Shown: piece after piece, positions 16,581 to 26,603 of the stretch
How positions within the stretch are numbered: position 1 is the stretch's first letter
Layout of the letters: the number at the start of each line of letters is the position of its first letter
Source of the DNA: an uncultured Chthoniobacterales bacterium
Lineage (GTDB): Bacteria > Verrucomicrobiota > Verrucomicrobiia > Chthoniobacterales > CALDSX01
Direction of reading: 5' to 3'
Length of the DNA stretch: 33,801 nt
Assembly (NCBI GenBank): GCA_937924445.1
Contig: CALDSX010000001.1
Span: 1-33,801 of the forward strand
Made by a program: the position numbers and the translations under genes
Notes under the pieces: generated by a model
Databases searched by the model: none
Seen by the model: only the letters and a program-made list of their open reading frames with translations
Told to the model about the DNA's origin: nothing

Positions 16581-17447
16581 TCACCTTTCTCTCTCGATGG
16601 GAGCACGAACTCTGTTACCCCACTCTGTCCAAGAGCCATCATAATTTCTTACTTTATGATGGCCGAGAAGATAGGTGAGTACAAACCAGGTGTGGCTTGA
16701 CCGTTCTCCGATGCGGCAGTAGACAATCGTGTTCTTGGAGGGGTCAACTCCAGCTTCATCGAAGTAGATACGCCGCAGTTCCTCAGCAGATTTGAATGTC
16801 GAATCATCGTTGACGGCGGCTTTCCAAGGGATATTGAGCGCTCCTGGAACATGCCCGCCACGGAGAACGCCTTCCTGGGGATACTCGGGCATGTGGGTGA
16901 CTTCGCCGCAAAACTCCGGGCTGGATCGAACATCTATAAGGGGACGAAGCGCACGACTCTGGGCGAGTGTGTCTTCAAAGAAAGCGCGAATTTCGTCATC
17001 GAGCCTGCGAGCTGGAACGGGATATTGGCAAGGTGTAAAAGATGGAGTAACGCGAGTGAGCGGGCGGTTTTCAGCGATCCATTTGTCGCGTCCGCCGTCG
17101 AGAATTTTAACCGCTGTATGCCCAAAAAGTCTGAAGCACCAAAGGGCGTAACAAGCCCACCAGTTGGACTTATCCCCATAAAAAATGCAGGTGGTATTTT
17201 TCTCGATTCCATGACGGGAGCAGAGCGAAGCGAAGGCTTCCGGAGAAATATAATCGCGGATGATGGGGTCTTGAAGATCACGTCGCCAGTCAATGTGGAT
17301 GGCGTTTGGAATGTGGCCAGTGTCGTAAAGGAGAATGTCTTCGTTGCTCTCGATAATGCGCAGGGCCGGATCGCTGAGATGGTCTGCCAGCCATTCGGTC
17401 GAGACGACAGCTTCAGGATGAGCGTAACCTTTATCTTGTGGGCTCAT
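16581..17447 (-). CDS. sseA: Thiosulfate/3-mercaptopyruvate sulfurtransferase (tandem rhodanese)
   Basis: The product has 288 residues with two rhodanese domains. The N-terminal one (about 15-130) has [20 protein letters not shown] and, at the active-site loop, IFYGDKSNW, with Asp instead of Cys. It is the usual inactive half. The C-terminal one (about 155-280) has [22 protein letters not shown] and [15 protein letters not shown], with catalytic Cys at about residue 248. The loop CRIGERS resembles thiosulfate-type transferases. It transfers sulfur from thiosulfate or mercaptopyruvate to thiophilic acceptors. It leads a two-gene unit with sufE. Confidence 0.9.
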   Translation of the reverse strand: MSPQDKGYAHPEAVVSTEWLADHLSDPALRIIESNEDILLYDTGHIPNAIHIDWRRDLQDPIIRDYISPEAFASLCSRHGIEKNTTCIFYGDKSNWWACYALWCFRLFGHTAVKILDGGRDKWIAENRPLTRVTPSFTPCQYPVPARRLDDEIRAFFEDTLAQSRALRPLIDVRSSPEFCGEVTHMPEYPQEGVLRGGHVPGALNIPWKAAVNDDSTFKSAEELRRIYFDEAGVDPSKNTIVYCRIGERSSHTWFVLTYLLGHHKVRNYDGSWTEWGNRVRAPIERER

Positions 17448-17564
17448 AGTTGTTGAAATCTCTACTCTGTTTTACGGGTGCCGATTTTTTTGTGATGCTT
17501 GCTCTCGATAGCATTAATACTCTAATTTGCAGTGGCAATATTTACCTTCGGTGAAAGAAGCTTT

Positions 17565-18236
17565 TCATCGCATGAGACGGTAATGAAGGCTGATTGTATC
17601 GTAATGAAGCTGTTTCGGGAGAGCTTTTTTGCTGTTTTGAGATTTAGTTTTTTTCGTTGTTGCCGAATGAATGGTCTGGGCGGAAAACCGAATACAGCTT
17701 AATCGCATTTTCTCCCGTCGCCATTGATGGCATTCAATGGTGGTCTGTACGTCATTCTGTTGCTCTGTGCGGCGCTCGACAAGCAGTGCGGGTCCGAAGT
17801 CGGCCTGGAGTTTTTTTAGAAAAAAGTCGGCAAAGCCCTCGAATTGTTTGGAAGTCCATTCGGGATTGCCGTATTGCAGTTCCACCTCTTCGAGTCTCGA
17901 GCGGGAATCAAAATGGAGTTTTGCACCGGTGAGGTTTTCCTGTTTGAAACCGTCTAGAGTCCACGTTGAGCGGCCTTGTTTGGAAGTTTTGTCAGAAATG
18001 CGGAGTCCGGCTGACGCGATTTCTGTTTCGACGCGCTGTGCGGAATGTCCCAGTTTGAGGCCCCAGGGCGGGTTGATTGCTGTTGCGGCGCGGGCTGAGA
18101 TTGTGGAGATCCAGGCAAATGAGGTAACGATCGCGACCAGCGACAAGGTGTGCAGTTGATAAAGGATAGAGTTAATCCGAATCACAGAAAAACTATGCAG
18201 TGGGAGATGATGTTTGTCATTTTTTTCTCCATTCAA
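17565..18236 (-). CDS. Exported hypothetical protein downstream of hemW
   Basis: Up to 223 residues, starting at a TTG (18236) that overlaps the hemW stop. An in-frame GTG at 18185 would give a neater signal peptide: a short basic start, then LHTLSLVAIVTSFAWISTISARA. The mature part has NPPWGLKLGHSAQRVETEIASAG, which resembles proteins with a 'what the input should look like, per sequence position' helper repeat, and LHFDSRSRLEEVELQYGN. The C-terminus is Lys/Gln-rich. I do not recognise the family. Translational coupling to hemW suggests co-transcription rather than shared function. The start is uncertain. Confidence 0.6.
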   Translation of the reverse strand: MNGEKNDKHHLPLHSFSVIRINSILYQLHTLSLVAIVTSFAWISTISARAATAINPPWGLKLGHSAQRVETEIASAGLRISDKTSKQGRSTWTLDGFKQENLTGAKLHFDSRSRLEEVELQYGNPEWTSKQFEGFADFFLKKLQADFGPALLVERRTEQQNDVQTTIECHQWRREKMRLSCIRFSAQTIHSATTKKTKSQNSKKALPKQLHYDTISLHYRLMR

Positions 18237-19339
18237 ACAAAAAGTGTTCCGATCTCATCGGCAAGGAGTCTTCCCTTTGTGGTCAGGCGGAGGCGATTGT
18301 TATATAATTCGGCGAGTCCCTCTGCTTGCAGATCTTTGATTTGTTGAGCGAAACGGCTTGTCATTACATCGACTGGAATCCCTTCGGAGAGGCGTAATCC
18401 AAAGACGATTCGTTCGGTATCTCGAGTTTGGGGTGATAGCTCCTCATGATAATCGGCCGGATCTACGCCCGACTCAACTGCTGTCATCCAGGCATTGGTG
18501 TTACGGATATTTCGCCAGCGGGAGGATGCAATCGTCGAAACGGCGCTCGGCCCCAGTCCGAGATAATCCACCCCGCGCCAATATCCCAAGTTGTGTCGGC
18601 ACTCGCGTCCGGGTGGAGCAAAATTGGATATCTCATACTGCAAATAACCGGCGTGTTCGAGGGTTTGGATTGTCATGGCAAAGAGCTCGACCTCAAGCTC
18701 CGGGTGGCGTATGAGATCCCCCCGATGGAGTCGCTCAAGGTATTCGGTATCTTCCTCGTAAGTAAGGCAATAAGCGGAGATGTGCTCCGGTTGAAGGGCG
18801 ATCGAGCGACGCAGGGTAGCCAGCAAAAGAGAGGCGTCTTGGCCGGGTGCAGCAAAAATATGATCGAGATTGATGTTATCAAAACCGGCCTGGCGCAGGA
18901 TGTGGAAGGAGCGTTCCGCTTGTTCTTTGCTGTGCACACGACCGAGGATGGCAAGCGTGGCGTTATCCCAGGACTGTACGCCCATGCTGACGCGCGTTAC
19001 TCCAAGGCTACGGAGAAGGAGCGCTTTTTCGAGGGAAACCGTCGCGGGATTCATCTCAATAGTCCACTCTTGCAGGTGGGAAAGATCAAGACGTTCTCGC
19101 AAACCAATGATTAAACGCTCCAATTGCGGTGTGCTCAGAGCAGTTGGGGTGCCGCCACCGAAAAAGATAGTTTCCGGCGCAGGCAAGAGGCCCTTGTTTT
19201 TTTCTGCTGTAAACCGCTCCAACTCTCGCAACGTTGCACAGATGAAAAGATCGGCTCGGCCCCGTCCGCTCTCCTCTTTATAGAAGCTGCAGTATGGGCA
19301 GATCTTGGGACAAAACGGGATGTGAACGTAGAGATTCAA
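18233..19339 (-). CDS. hemW: Radical SAM heme chaperone HemW (HemN-like)
   Basis: The 368-residue protein begins MNLYVHIPFCPKICPYCSFY, with the CxxxCxxC 4Fe-4S/SAM motif close to the N-terminus and the extra F-Y that marks HemW. It lacks the N-terminal extension of true coproporphyrinogen dehydrogenase HemN. Further motifs are IFFGGGTPTALS, VTRVSMGVQSW, AGFDNINLDHIFAAPGQ, ISAYCLTYEEDT and YEISNFAPPGRECRHN. HemW transfers heme to apoproteins of electron transport. The start is TTG at 19339, 7 bases after the GH1 stop, so it is co-transcribed with the sugar genes. Confidence 0.88.
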   Translation of the reverse strand: MNLYVHIPFCPKICPYCSFYKEESGRGRADLFICATLRELERFTAEKNKGLLPAPETIFFGGGTPTALSTPQLERLIIGLRERLDLSHLQEWTIEMNPATVSLEKALLLRSLGVTRVSMGVQSWDNATLAILGRVHSKEQAERSFHILRQAGFDNINLDHIFAAPGQDASLLLATLRRSIALQPEHISAYCLTYEEDTEYLERLHRGDLIRHPELEVELFAMTIQTLEHAGYLQYEISNFAPPGRECRHNLGYWRGVDYLGLGPSAVSTIASSRWRNIRNTNAWMTAVESGVDPADYHEELSPQTRDTERIVFGLRLSEGIPVDVMTSRFAQQIKDLQAEGLAELYNNRLRLTTKGRLLADEIGTLFV

Positions 19340-19346
19340 AAGGTTT

Positions 19347-20729
19347 TCAAATCATCGCACCGTTGGAGGTGATAACATCTCGATACCAGAAAGCAGAATC
19401 TTTGGGTATTCTCTCGCCAGTAACGAAATCCACATACACAAGCCCGAAACGCTGGTTAAAACCTTCGGCCCATTCGAAATTGTCCATGAGAGACCAGTGA
19501 AAATACCCCTGAACCTCCACCCCTTCAGAGGAGGCCCGGCGTAGCTCGCGCAGGTATCGGGTGGTGTAGTCAATACGGTGCGGGTCGTGAACTTTGCCAT
19601 CTACCGATATCCAATCGTGGCCACTGATTCCGTTTTCTGTTATGATAATCGGCACATGATAATGTTCGCTAAAGAGCCTTGGCCCCCAGTAGAGGGCAGT
19701 TGGAGTGACCGGCCAGTTAAAAAGAGTTCTTGGCGCGCCAGGAGCGGTCCTCTCGGGGTGAACAAATCGAATGTTCCCATCTTCGTCTCGCGTTTGGAAG
19801 CCAGAGCTAAAATAAATGTTCATACCACAAAAATCGAGCTTTGCTGAAATGGCGCGAAGGTCGTTTTCCCAGCCAAGAGGTAGATTCCTTTCGAAGTGCG
19901 AGACAAAATCCTCTGGGTAACGGCCCAAAAAAACAGGGTCGCACCAGAGGGATGACCCAGAAACCATATTTTTACTGGGCGAGAAAGAAAACATGTTCTC
20001 ACTTGCCGCATGAACAACCTCGGGGTCGGATTCAAACTCCTTAGCCACACAAGGTGGCATGATGGCGAGAGCCCAACCGATGCAAGCCTCCCGGCCGCAA
20101 TGCTCACGTAGTATACCTACCGACTGGGCATGAGAGAGCAAAACGTTATGTGTGATGCGGGCGATATCGGCCGGAGGCAGAATGAGCCCTGGAGCATGAG
20201 CCCCACTAACATGTCCTAAGCCGACGAAGATTTGCGGTTCGTTGAGCGTTATCCAGTGCCGCACGCGGTCGCCGAAATTCTCTGCTACCAGCCGTGTGTA
20301 ATCCGCAAACCATTGCGGACTTTCGGAGTTGAGCCATCCACCTCGATGATAGAGTGCCAGAGGATAATCCCAATGAAACAACGTGGCCCAGGGTTGAATA
20401 TCGCGTTTAAGAAGACCGTCGATCAGACGGTTGTAGAAAGCGATCCCTTTTGGATTTACAACACCAGTGCCTGTGGGGAGGAGCCGCGTCCACGCGAAGG
20501 AAAACCGGTAGGCCTTCAGACCGAGCGCCGCCATTAAATCAAGATCTTCATCGAGACGATGATAATGATCGCAGGTGACATTTGCGTCATGTCCCTGAAA
20601 AACTTTACCGGGCCAGCTTGAGAATTGATCCCAAACAGTAGCTCCTCTACCGTCGTCGTTGGTGCCTCCCTCAATCTGATAAGCGGCGGTGGCCACACCC
20701 CAGATAAAATTGGTTTTAAAGTGCAACAA
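19347..20729 (-). CDS. GH1 beta-glucosidase
   Basis: The 460-residue cytoplasmic GH1 enzyme has normal family length and no signal peptide. It shows FIWGVATAAYQIEGG at the N-terminus, RFSFAWTRLLPTG, the acid/base motif TLNEP and the nucleophile motif ITENG. A typical DNFEWAEGFNQRFGLVYVDF end follows. It hydrolyses beta-linked gluco- or galacto-oligosaccharides such as cellobiose. It lies 21 bases downstream of xylB and 7 bases upstream of hemW. The absence of a phosphate-binding signature that I can identify favours non-phosphorylated substrates, but this is not firm. Confidence 0.92.
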   Translation of the reverse strand: MLHFKTNFIWGVATAAYQIEGGTNDDGRGATVWDQFSSWPGKVFQGHDANVTCDHYHRLDEDLDLMAALGLKAYRFSFAWTRLLPTGTGVVNPKGIAFYNRLIDGLLKRDIQPWATLFHWDYPLALYHRGGWLNSESPQWFADYTRLVAENFGDRVRHWITLNEPQIFVGLGHVSGAHAPGLILPPADIARITHNVLLSHAQSVGILREHCGREACIGWALAIMPPCVAKEFESDPEVVHAASENMFSFSPSKNMVSGSSLWCDPVFLGRYPEDFVSHFERNLPLGWENDLRAISAKLDFCGMNIYFSSGFQTRDEDGNIRFVHPERTAPGAPRTLFNWPVTPTALYWGPRLFSEHYHVPIIITENGISGHDWISVDGKVHDPHRIDYTTRYLRELRRASSEGVEVQGYFHWSLMDNFEWAEGFNQRFGLVYVDFVTGERIPKDSAFWYRDVITSNGAMI

Positions 20730-20750
20730 GGGTTTGGTGATGCGTGGGTT

Positions 20751-22250
20751 TTACAGATAGCCGATGGTTTTGAGGCGTCGTGTAAGGTCTGTTTGTCGAA
20801 GGGCGAGCTGTTTATAGGCTTCAACGGATTTGGAATCAGGCTCGACGCATGTGGAGTGTTCGAGGGTGACCAGTCGCTCGACAAGAGAGGAAAGAGAGAC
20901 AGCCTGACCGTCGGCTAGCAATCGTGTCGCTGCAGCTTGGATGGCGGCACCAATCGCTGCCCCTTCTGGACTTCTCAGACAAACAACCGGTGTGTTAAAT
21001 ACGTCAGCTGCTATCTTGCGCCAAACAGCACTTCTACTACCGCCACCCGTAAGCCGCACCTCGCGAGGTTGAAGCCCAAGATCAATCAATCGCCGTAGGC
21101 CATAGGCCAGACCCATTGTCACACCTTCTAAAACGGCCCGGGCAAGATTTTCCCTGGTCATGTTCCGCGTGGTTAACCCATGCAAGACTCCCGAAGCCTC
21201 GGGCAAATTCGGGGTGCGCTCTCCATTCAGGTAAGGCAGGAATAAAAGTCCCCCGGAACCCACGGAAGCAGAAGCGGCAAGTGAGTCAAACTCCTCGATC
21301 CCTACCCCGAGGAGAGCCCGAGTTTGTTCAGTCGCAACTGTCACATTCATGGTGCAGGCGAGAGGGAGCCAGTGATCTGTCGAGTCACAAAAAGCCGCAA
21401 CCTCTCCTTGCGGATCAACGACCGGGGTTTTTGAGAATGCATAGATGGTTCCCGAAGTTCCGAGACTGACGGTAAAAATCCCTGGGCGGATGTTGCCTGT
21501 GCCGATGGCACCCATCATGTTATCGCCACCGCCTGCAGACACCAGAACGCCCTCGGGCAGATTCCAAGCCTTACGAAGTTTTTCTCGAAGGAGCCCACAG
21601 GGGCTCTTTGAGCTACGCAACTCGGGGAGTTTATCGGCCACTTCCTCCCCGATTGCTTCGATGGCAATTTTGCTCCACAGACGCGTTTTGACGTTGAGCA
21701 GGGCGGTGCCGGAAGCGTCGCCAAACTCCATTCGTTTTTCCCCGGTGAGGTAGAAATTGATGTAATCGTGCGGGAGAAGAAAGGTGCGAGTTTTTTCGTA
21801 TGCAGCAGGTTCGTTGTTTTTGAGCCAGAGTATTTTCGGGGCGGTGTAGCCTGGAAGCATGGCATTGCCTATCTCCTGAATGACAGCTTCAGGTCCACCC
21901 ATTTTTTTGGTTAGTTCCGCACACTCTGCTGTGGTTGACGTGTCGCACCAAAGCTTGGCTGGGCGAAGAACCTCGGATTGGGCATCGAGAGGCACAAGTC
22001 CATGCTGTTGGCCGCTGACTCCGATTCCAGCAATTTCCGCACGGCGGGTGCCAAGCTTAGCGAGGACTGTTTCCACCGTTTTTTCGACAGCCTGAAGCCA
22101 GTCTTCAGGATGCTGTTCGAGGTGGCCTGGCGGCAGACCCTGGACGAGTTCGTAGGATGCTTGGGCGGTGGCAGCTATTTCGCCGGTTTCAACGTCCAGA
22201 GCGATGGTTTTGGTGCTTTGTGTGCCGCTATCTATGCCAAGGAATATCAT
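20751..22250 (-). CDS. xylB: Xylulokinase (FGGY family)
   Basis: The product has 499 residues. It opens with MIFLGIDSGTQSTKTIALD (phosphate-binding loop), then SGQQHGLVPLD, LPHDYINFYLTG, SAGGGDNMMGAIG (the catalytic Asp region), TVSLGTSGTIYAFS, LPYLNGERTPNLP and LTGGGSRSAVWRKIAADVF. This pattern is XylB. It phosphorylates D-xylulose for entry into the pentose phosphate pathway. No xylose isomerase is in the window. The neighbours are GH1 beta-glucosidase downstream and glgB upstream on the same strand, which indicates a sugar-utilisation cluster. Confidence 0.92.
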   Translation of the reverse strand: MIFLGIDSGTQSTKTIALDVETGEIAATAQASYELVQGLPPGHLEQHPEDWLQAVEKTVETVLAKLGTRRAEIAGIGVSGQQHGLVPLDAQSEVLRPAKLWCDTSTTAECAELTKKMGGPEAVIQEIGNAMLPGYTAPKILWLKNNEPAAYEKTRTFLLPHDYINFYLTGEKRMEFGDASGTALLNVKTRLWSKIAIEAIGEEVADKLPELRSSKSPCGLLREKLRKAWNLPEGVLVSAGGGDNMMGAIGTGNIRPGIFTVSLGTSGTIYAFSKTPVVDPQGEVAAFCDSTDHWLPLACTMNVTVATEQTRALLGVGIEEFDSLAASASVGSGGLLFLPYLNGERTPNLPEASGVLHGLTTRNMTRENLARAVLEGVTMGLAYGLRRLIDLGLQPREVRLTGGGSRSAVWRKIAADVFNTPVVCLRSPEGAAIGAAIQAAATRLLADGQAVSLSSLVERLVTLEHSTCVEPDSKSVEAYKQLALRQTDLTRRLKTIGYL

Positions 22251-22318
22251 GTTTAGTAAAGAGAACTGGTTTTTGGCTTTCCGTGAAGCGTCTTGGGCAC
22301 GTGCAAATCATGGGAGAT

Positions 22319-24520
22319 TCAAACGGCAGTAACGTCTTGCGGATTTCGCGTAAAGGCCACAACCGCCAGAGGCGGAAGAGTTACCTGTATGCTAAAGGGC
22401 CGCCCGTGAGCCTCGACCGGTTCCGAGTGACGCCCCCCTAAATTTCCCAAATTTGAACCGCCATAAATTTCGGCATCGGTGTTGAGAATTTCATTGTAAA
22501 ATCCGCTTTCAGCGACGCCGATCCTGTAATTTGAACGAGGCACGGGAGTGGCATTAACAACGAAAAGAATTTTTCGTCCGTTACGCGCCTTTCGAAGGAA
22601 TGAAAAAACGCTCGATTCGGAGTCTTGAAAGTCAATCCACTCGAAACCTTCGTGAGTGTCATCGAGTTCATGAAGGGCAGGTTCGGAGAGGAGGAGATGG
22701 TTGAGATCTTTAACGAGTTGCCGAACACCTGCGTGCTGCGGGTATTGATTGAGGTGCCAGTCGAGAGAGGCGTCATGGTTCCACTCGGCCCACTGGGCAA
22801 ACTCGCCTCCCATAAAGAGAAGTTTCTTTCCCGGGTGTGCCCACATGAAGGCGTAGAAGAGTCGAAGATTGGCAAATTTCTGCCACAGATCGCCTGGCAT
22901 TTTGTCGAGAAGGGACCGTTTGCCATGGACGACTTCATCATGGCTAAGGACGAGCACAAAGTGTTCATGGAATGCGTAGAGAAGCGAAAAAGTGATGTCG
23001 CCCTGATGATATTTACGGTGGATCGGCTCACGGGAAAAGTACCGAAGGCAGTCGTTCATCCAGCCCATGTTCCATTTGAAGCCAAACCCGAGCCCGCCGA
23101 GGTAGGTGGGCCGGGAAACCATTGGCCATGCGGTGGATTCCTCCGCAATCGTCACAATACCAGGGTGATGGTCGTAGCAGACTTCGTTAAATTTTTTAAG
23201 GAAATGGATCGCTTCCAGATTTTCCCGGCCACCATAAATATTGGGAATCCACTCCCCCGGCTGGCGGGAATAATCAAGGTAGAGCATCGAGGCCACAGCA
23301 TCTACGCGCAGACCGTCAATATGGTATTCTTCGAGCCAAAATAGAGCGTTTGCTATGAGAAAATTTCGAACTTCGTTGCGTCCGTAATTAAAGATGAGCG
23401 TGCCCCAATCGCGGTGTTCGCCCTGGCGAGGGTCGAAGTGTTCATAAAGTGCGGAACCGTCAAACCTGGCGAGCCCGTGTTGATCCTTGGGAAAATGTGC
23501 TGGCACCCAGTCTATAATCACCCCAATGCCCGCATGGTGACAGCGGTCAACAAATTCGCGAAACTCGTCAGGATTACCAAAACGGCTCGTTGGCGCGTAA
23601 TAACCAGTGACTTGATACCCCCATGAACCGTCGAAGGGATGTTCGGCCACGGGCATAAGTTCAATGTGGGTAAAACCAAGCTCTTTGACATAAGGTATGA
23701 GTCTGTCGCCAAGCTCGCGGTAGCTCAGCGGGCGATTATTCTCCTCCGGCACACGCGCCCAAGAGCCGAGATGCACTTCGTAAATAGCCATTGCTTCGCA
23801 GTGCCACTCTTTGATTCGGCGCTCCTGCATCCATTTCTGATCTGACCACTTAAAGCGACGAAGATTAAAAACGAGTGATGCCGTCTGCATTCCATGCTGG
23901 GCGAAGAAAGCAAAAGGATCGGTTTTGACCAATATCTCGCCATTGCGGCTGCGGATTTCAAACTTGTAATGAGCCCCTTCAGGTACTGCCGGGATAAATA
24001 TCTCCCATACACCGTTACCAGGATGCAGGCGCATAGGATGCCGCCGTCCGTCCCAGCGGTTGAAGTCTCCCACCACACTGACCCGTTCAGCATTTGGAGC
24101 CCAGACGGCAAAATGAGTGCCGGCTACTCCATCGACCTCTGTAAGGTGCGCACCCAGCTTTTCCCAGAGTCGCCAATGCTGCCCTTCGCCAATGAGATAC
24201 AGATCCAACTCCCCAATCTGGGGGCAAAACTGGTAGGGATCACGCAGCGTTTCCTTAAAGCCATCCCCCCACTCGACATAGAATGCATAAGGCATTCGCG
24301 CTGCTATTTCTGCCTCGAAGAGCATATCCCCCCCGATTAGGTTGGTGGTAGCCAGCAGTTCGCCGCTGACGGGATCCACCACGTTAACCGATCGTGCTTC
24401 AGGGAAGATCCCTCTAACGACCCATCCTCTACCGTGCGGATGAAGGCCCAGAAAACCAAATGGGTTGTGGTGACGAGCTTCGATAAGAGCTTGCAGATCA
24501 GGTTCGGGAAGTGTCGCCAT
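22319..24520 (-). CDS. glgB: 1,4-alpha-glucan branching enzyme
   Basis: The 733-residue GH13 protein has normal GlgB length. An N-terminal CBM48-type region ([20 protein letters not shown] and a second one, [20 protein letters not shown]) precedes the TIM barrel. Catalytic features are [36 protein letters not shown] (nucleophile Asp), [12 protein letters not shown] (acid/base Glu) and [21 protein letters not shown]. It makes alpha-1,6 branches in glycogen. No other glg gene lies in the window. The gene starts 20 bases downstream of the cation-transporter gene, so they may share a transcript. Confidence 0.95.
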   Translation of the reverse strand: MATLPEPDLQALIEARHHNPFGFLGLHPHGRGWVVRGIFPEARSVNVVDPVSGELLATTNLIGGDMLFEAEIAARMPYAFYVEWGDGFKETLRDPYQFCPQIGELDLYLIGEGQHWRLWEKLGAHLTEVDGVAGTHFAVWAPNAERVSVVGDFNRWDGRRHPMRLHPGNGVWEIFIPAVPEGAHYKFEIRSRNGEILVKTDPFAFFAQHGMQTASLVFNLRRFKWSDQKWMQERRIKEWHCEAMAIYEVHLGSWARVPEENNRPLSYRELGDRLIPYVKELGFTHIELMPVAEHPFDGSWGYQVTGYYAPTSRFGNPDEFREFVDRCHHAGIGVIIDWVPAHFPKDQHGLARFDGSALYEHFDPRQGEHRDWGTLIFNYGRNEVRNFLIANALFWLEEYHIDGLRVDAVASMLYLDYSRQPGEWIPNIYGGRENLEAIHFLKKFNEVCYDHHPGIVTIAEESTAWPMVSRPTYLGGLGFGFKWNMGWMNDCLRYFSREPIHRKYHQGDITFSLLYAFHEHFVLVLSHDEVVHGKRSLLDKMPGDLWQKFANLRLFYAFMWAHPGKKLLFMGGEFAQWAEWNHDASLDWHLNQYPQHAGVRQLVKDLNHLLLSEPALHELDDTHEGFEWIDFQDSESSVFSFLRKARNGRKILFVVNATPVPRSNYRIGVAESGFYNEILNTDAEIYGGSNLGNLGGRHSEPVEAHGRPFSIQVTLPPLAVVAFTRNPQDVTAV

Positions 24521-24540
24521 AAAATGAGCCTTTAAACTAA

Positions 24541-25506
24541 CTATGGGTCCAATTCAAACTCAGGTTTTCGGCTTTTTTGCTTGGGTGCATTGCTGGTCAA
24601 CTCATGAGAGTGCGCGTGGTCCGCAGCACACTCAAGGTGTGTTGTCACGCGCGCACGACTATTTAACCCGACGCCAACGGCTAACTCAATGGCCGTGGCC
24701 GTGCGATGGGCTTCACGAAGCAAAACTCCCTCCGGGAAAAGCAGGTGCAATTCAACGAGGTGCATATCGCCCGTGTTTCGGTGCCGCAGTTCGTGATAGT
24801 GCAGACCTCGTGCATCGGTTTCCTTGTCGAGAATTTTGACGAGCGTCTGGTGGGCCTCCGGGTCTGCGCGATCCATGAGCCCGCCGATAGCAGATTTCAA
24901 AAGGCTCCACCCCGAATACAGAATGTTGCACGCCACTAGGATACCGCACAAGGGATCAAACATCGACCAACCGGTTATACCGACCAAAATTAATCCTGTC
25001 AACACCCCAAGACTCGTCCAGCAATCCGTCAAAACATGTTTGCCGTGGGCTTCGACTATCAGCGAGGCGCTCTTTCGTCCAAGCCAAACGAGGTAGAGGC
25101 CCAAGACGCCGTTGATGGCACCCGTCACAAAAATAAGGAGCGTTCCAATACCAAGATTGCCAGGTGCAACACCCACGAGCCATTTGCTCACCGATTCGTG
25201 AATGATATAAATCGCTGCAAGAATAATCATCGCCCCTTCAAAGCCCGCAGAAAAAAATGTGATTTTCGCGTGGCCATAAAGATGATCTTCATCCGCAGGT
25301 CTCATAGCGAGACGCACGCTGATCGACGCAAAAATAATTGCCGCAAGATGCACAATTGATTCGGCTGTGTCGCCCAAAATGGCTGCTGAATTGGTGAGCC
25401 AATAGGCCGCACCTTTGATGATTACGAGCAACACGCCAACCGCCAGCGAAAGGTTCATCGCGAAGAGAAGAGTGCTGTCAGTTGGTCTCGAAATGCTGCT
25501 TTTCAT
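24541..25506 (-). CDS. Cation diffusion facilitator transporter
   Basis: About 321 residues from [11 protein letters not shown]; an in-frame ATG also exists at 25563. Six hydrophobic segments are visible. [16 protein letters not shown] in TM2, [20 protein letters not shown] in the loop and TM3, and [13 protein letters not shown] in TM5 identify the CDF family. TM5 keeps H-x-x-x-D. In TM2 the usual H-x-x-x-D pair is Glu and His, a pattern I recall from one CDF subclade. A cytoplasmic C-terminal domain follows (residues about 205 on, with [10 protein letters not shown] and [10 protein letters not shown]), and the tail ends His-rich and Lys-rich. It probably exports Zn2+, Fe2+ or Co2+ by proton antiport. 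Confidence 0.88.
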   Translation of the reverse strand: MKSSISRPTDSTLLFAMNLSLAVGVLLVIIKGAAYWLTNSAAILGDTAESIVHLAAIIFASISVRLAMRPADEDHLYGHAKITFFSAGFEGAMIILAAIYIIHESVSKWLVGVAPGNLGIGTLLIFVTGAINGVLGLYLVWLGRKSASLIVEAHGKHVLTDCWTSLGVLTGLILVGITGWSMFDPLCGILVACNILYSGWSLLKSAIGGLMDRADPEAHQTLVKILDKETDARGLHYHELRHRNTGDMHLVELHLLFPEGVLLREAHRTATAIELAVGVGLNSRARVTTHLECAADHAHSHELTSNAPKQKSRKPEFELDP

Positions 25507-25590
25507 AACTGTGACAAGACGCTTCAAATGCTCGCGGCACGCGGGTGACCTGCGAATCATCAATAGGATGGTTGTAAATACCCAAGCAGA

Positions 25591-26586
25591 TCAGCTGCGC
25601 CAGCCTTGAAGCACGCGCATGTAATTCCCGCGTTCGAATGCCTCTGGGTCGGGGCATCGAGCCATGCTCATGCAGCCGCGCATTTGATCAGCACTTTCAT
25701 ATTCATGCTCAGTCATCCAGTTGGCAATCTCGGAATGCAACTTTTTCAGAAGGCTTGGCCCATTGAGAAGCAGTGCACTGACAATCTGGATAACATCCGC
25801 ACCCGCCATGAGAGCTTTTATGCAATCCATGGCCGAGTGGGCACCGCCAGAGGCCGCGATCCACCGCCCTTCAAGAGCCGGGCGGAGAATCGCTATCCAA
25901 CGAAGGCGAAGAAGCAGTTCCTGTGACGTAGAGAGATTCAGCGAATGCGAAACTTCCAGTTGTTCAACATCTATATCGGGCTGGTAAAACCTATTGAAGA
26001 GCACCAAGCCATCAGCGCCAGCATGACACAACTCAAGGGCAAAATGAGGCAACGCCGTAAAAAAGGGCGAAAGCTTCACAGCGATAGGCAGACTGGTGCT
26101 GGAGCGAATCTGACGAACAATCTCGACCGCCCGTTTTTCGGCTTCAGCAGAAGTCTCCATACAATCGGTTACAATGCGATAGAGATTGAGTTCAATGGCG
26201 TTTGCCCCGGCCTCTTCAAGCAACTGGGCCCGGCTGGTCCATCCACCTGGTGTTGTCCCGTTTAGCGATGCGATGACCGGAATACCCAACTCATCACGGA
26301 GTTTGCCGAGATGCAGGATGTAATTATCAGGCAGATCTTCGAACCGACTGGGTGCAGGAAAGTAGCTAAGCGCTTCGGCGAAGCTTTCCGAATGGCGATT
26401 CACGTGCAACGCCACAGCCCGCTCTTCCATCTCAATTTGCTCTTCGAAAAGAGAGTGAAGAACGATGGCACCGGCGCCGGCAGCTTCAAGCTCACGGGCG
26501 CTTTCGATTTTATCACCCAGCGGTGACGCACCAACAATGAGTGGTGATTTAAGCTTCAGACCCAGATAGGTGGTTTGAAAATTCAT
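25591..26586 (-). CDS. Dihydroorotate dehydrogenase-like FMN protein paired with PFOR
   Basis: The product has 331 residues of the class 1 DHOD fold. It starts MNFQTTYLGLKLKSPLIVGASPL, then IPVIASLNGTTPGGW, NAIELNLY, PIAVKLSPF, DGLVLFNRF and AASGGAHSAMDCIKALMAGADVIQIVSALL (FMN phosphate site). It ends QMRGCMSMARCPDPEAFERGNYMRVLQ. This subfamily is annotated as DHOD-like and commonly lies beside nifJ. Its biochemical role is not settled. True pyrimidine synthesis is unlikely, given the insertions and the partnership. The start codon lies 17 bases from the nifJ stop, so it is the second gene of that operon. Confidence 0.88.
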   Translation of the reverse strand: MNFQTTYLGLKLKSPLIVGASPLGDKIESARELEAAGAGAIVLHSLFEEQIEMEERAVALHVNRHSESFAEALSYFPAPSRFEDLPDNYILHLGKLRDELGIPVIASLNGTTPGGWTSRAQLLEEAGANAIELNLYRIVTDCMETSAEAEKRAVEIVRQIRSSTSLPIAVKLSPFFTALPHFALELCHAGADGLVLFNRFYQPDIDVEQLEVSHSLNLSTSQELLLRLRWIAILRPALEGRWIAASGGAHSAMDCIKALMAGADVIQIVSALLLNGPSLLKKLHSEIANWMTEHEYESADQMRGCMSMARCPDPEAFERGNYMRVLQGWRS

Positions 26587-26603
26587 TTTTTTTAAGGGTA
26601 ACT

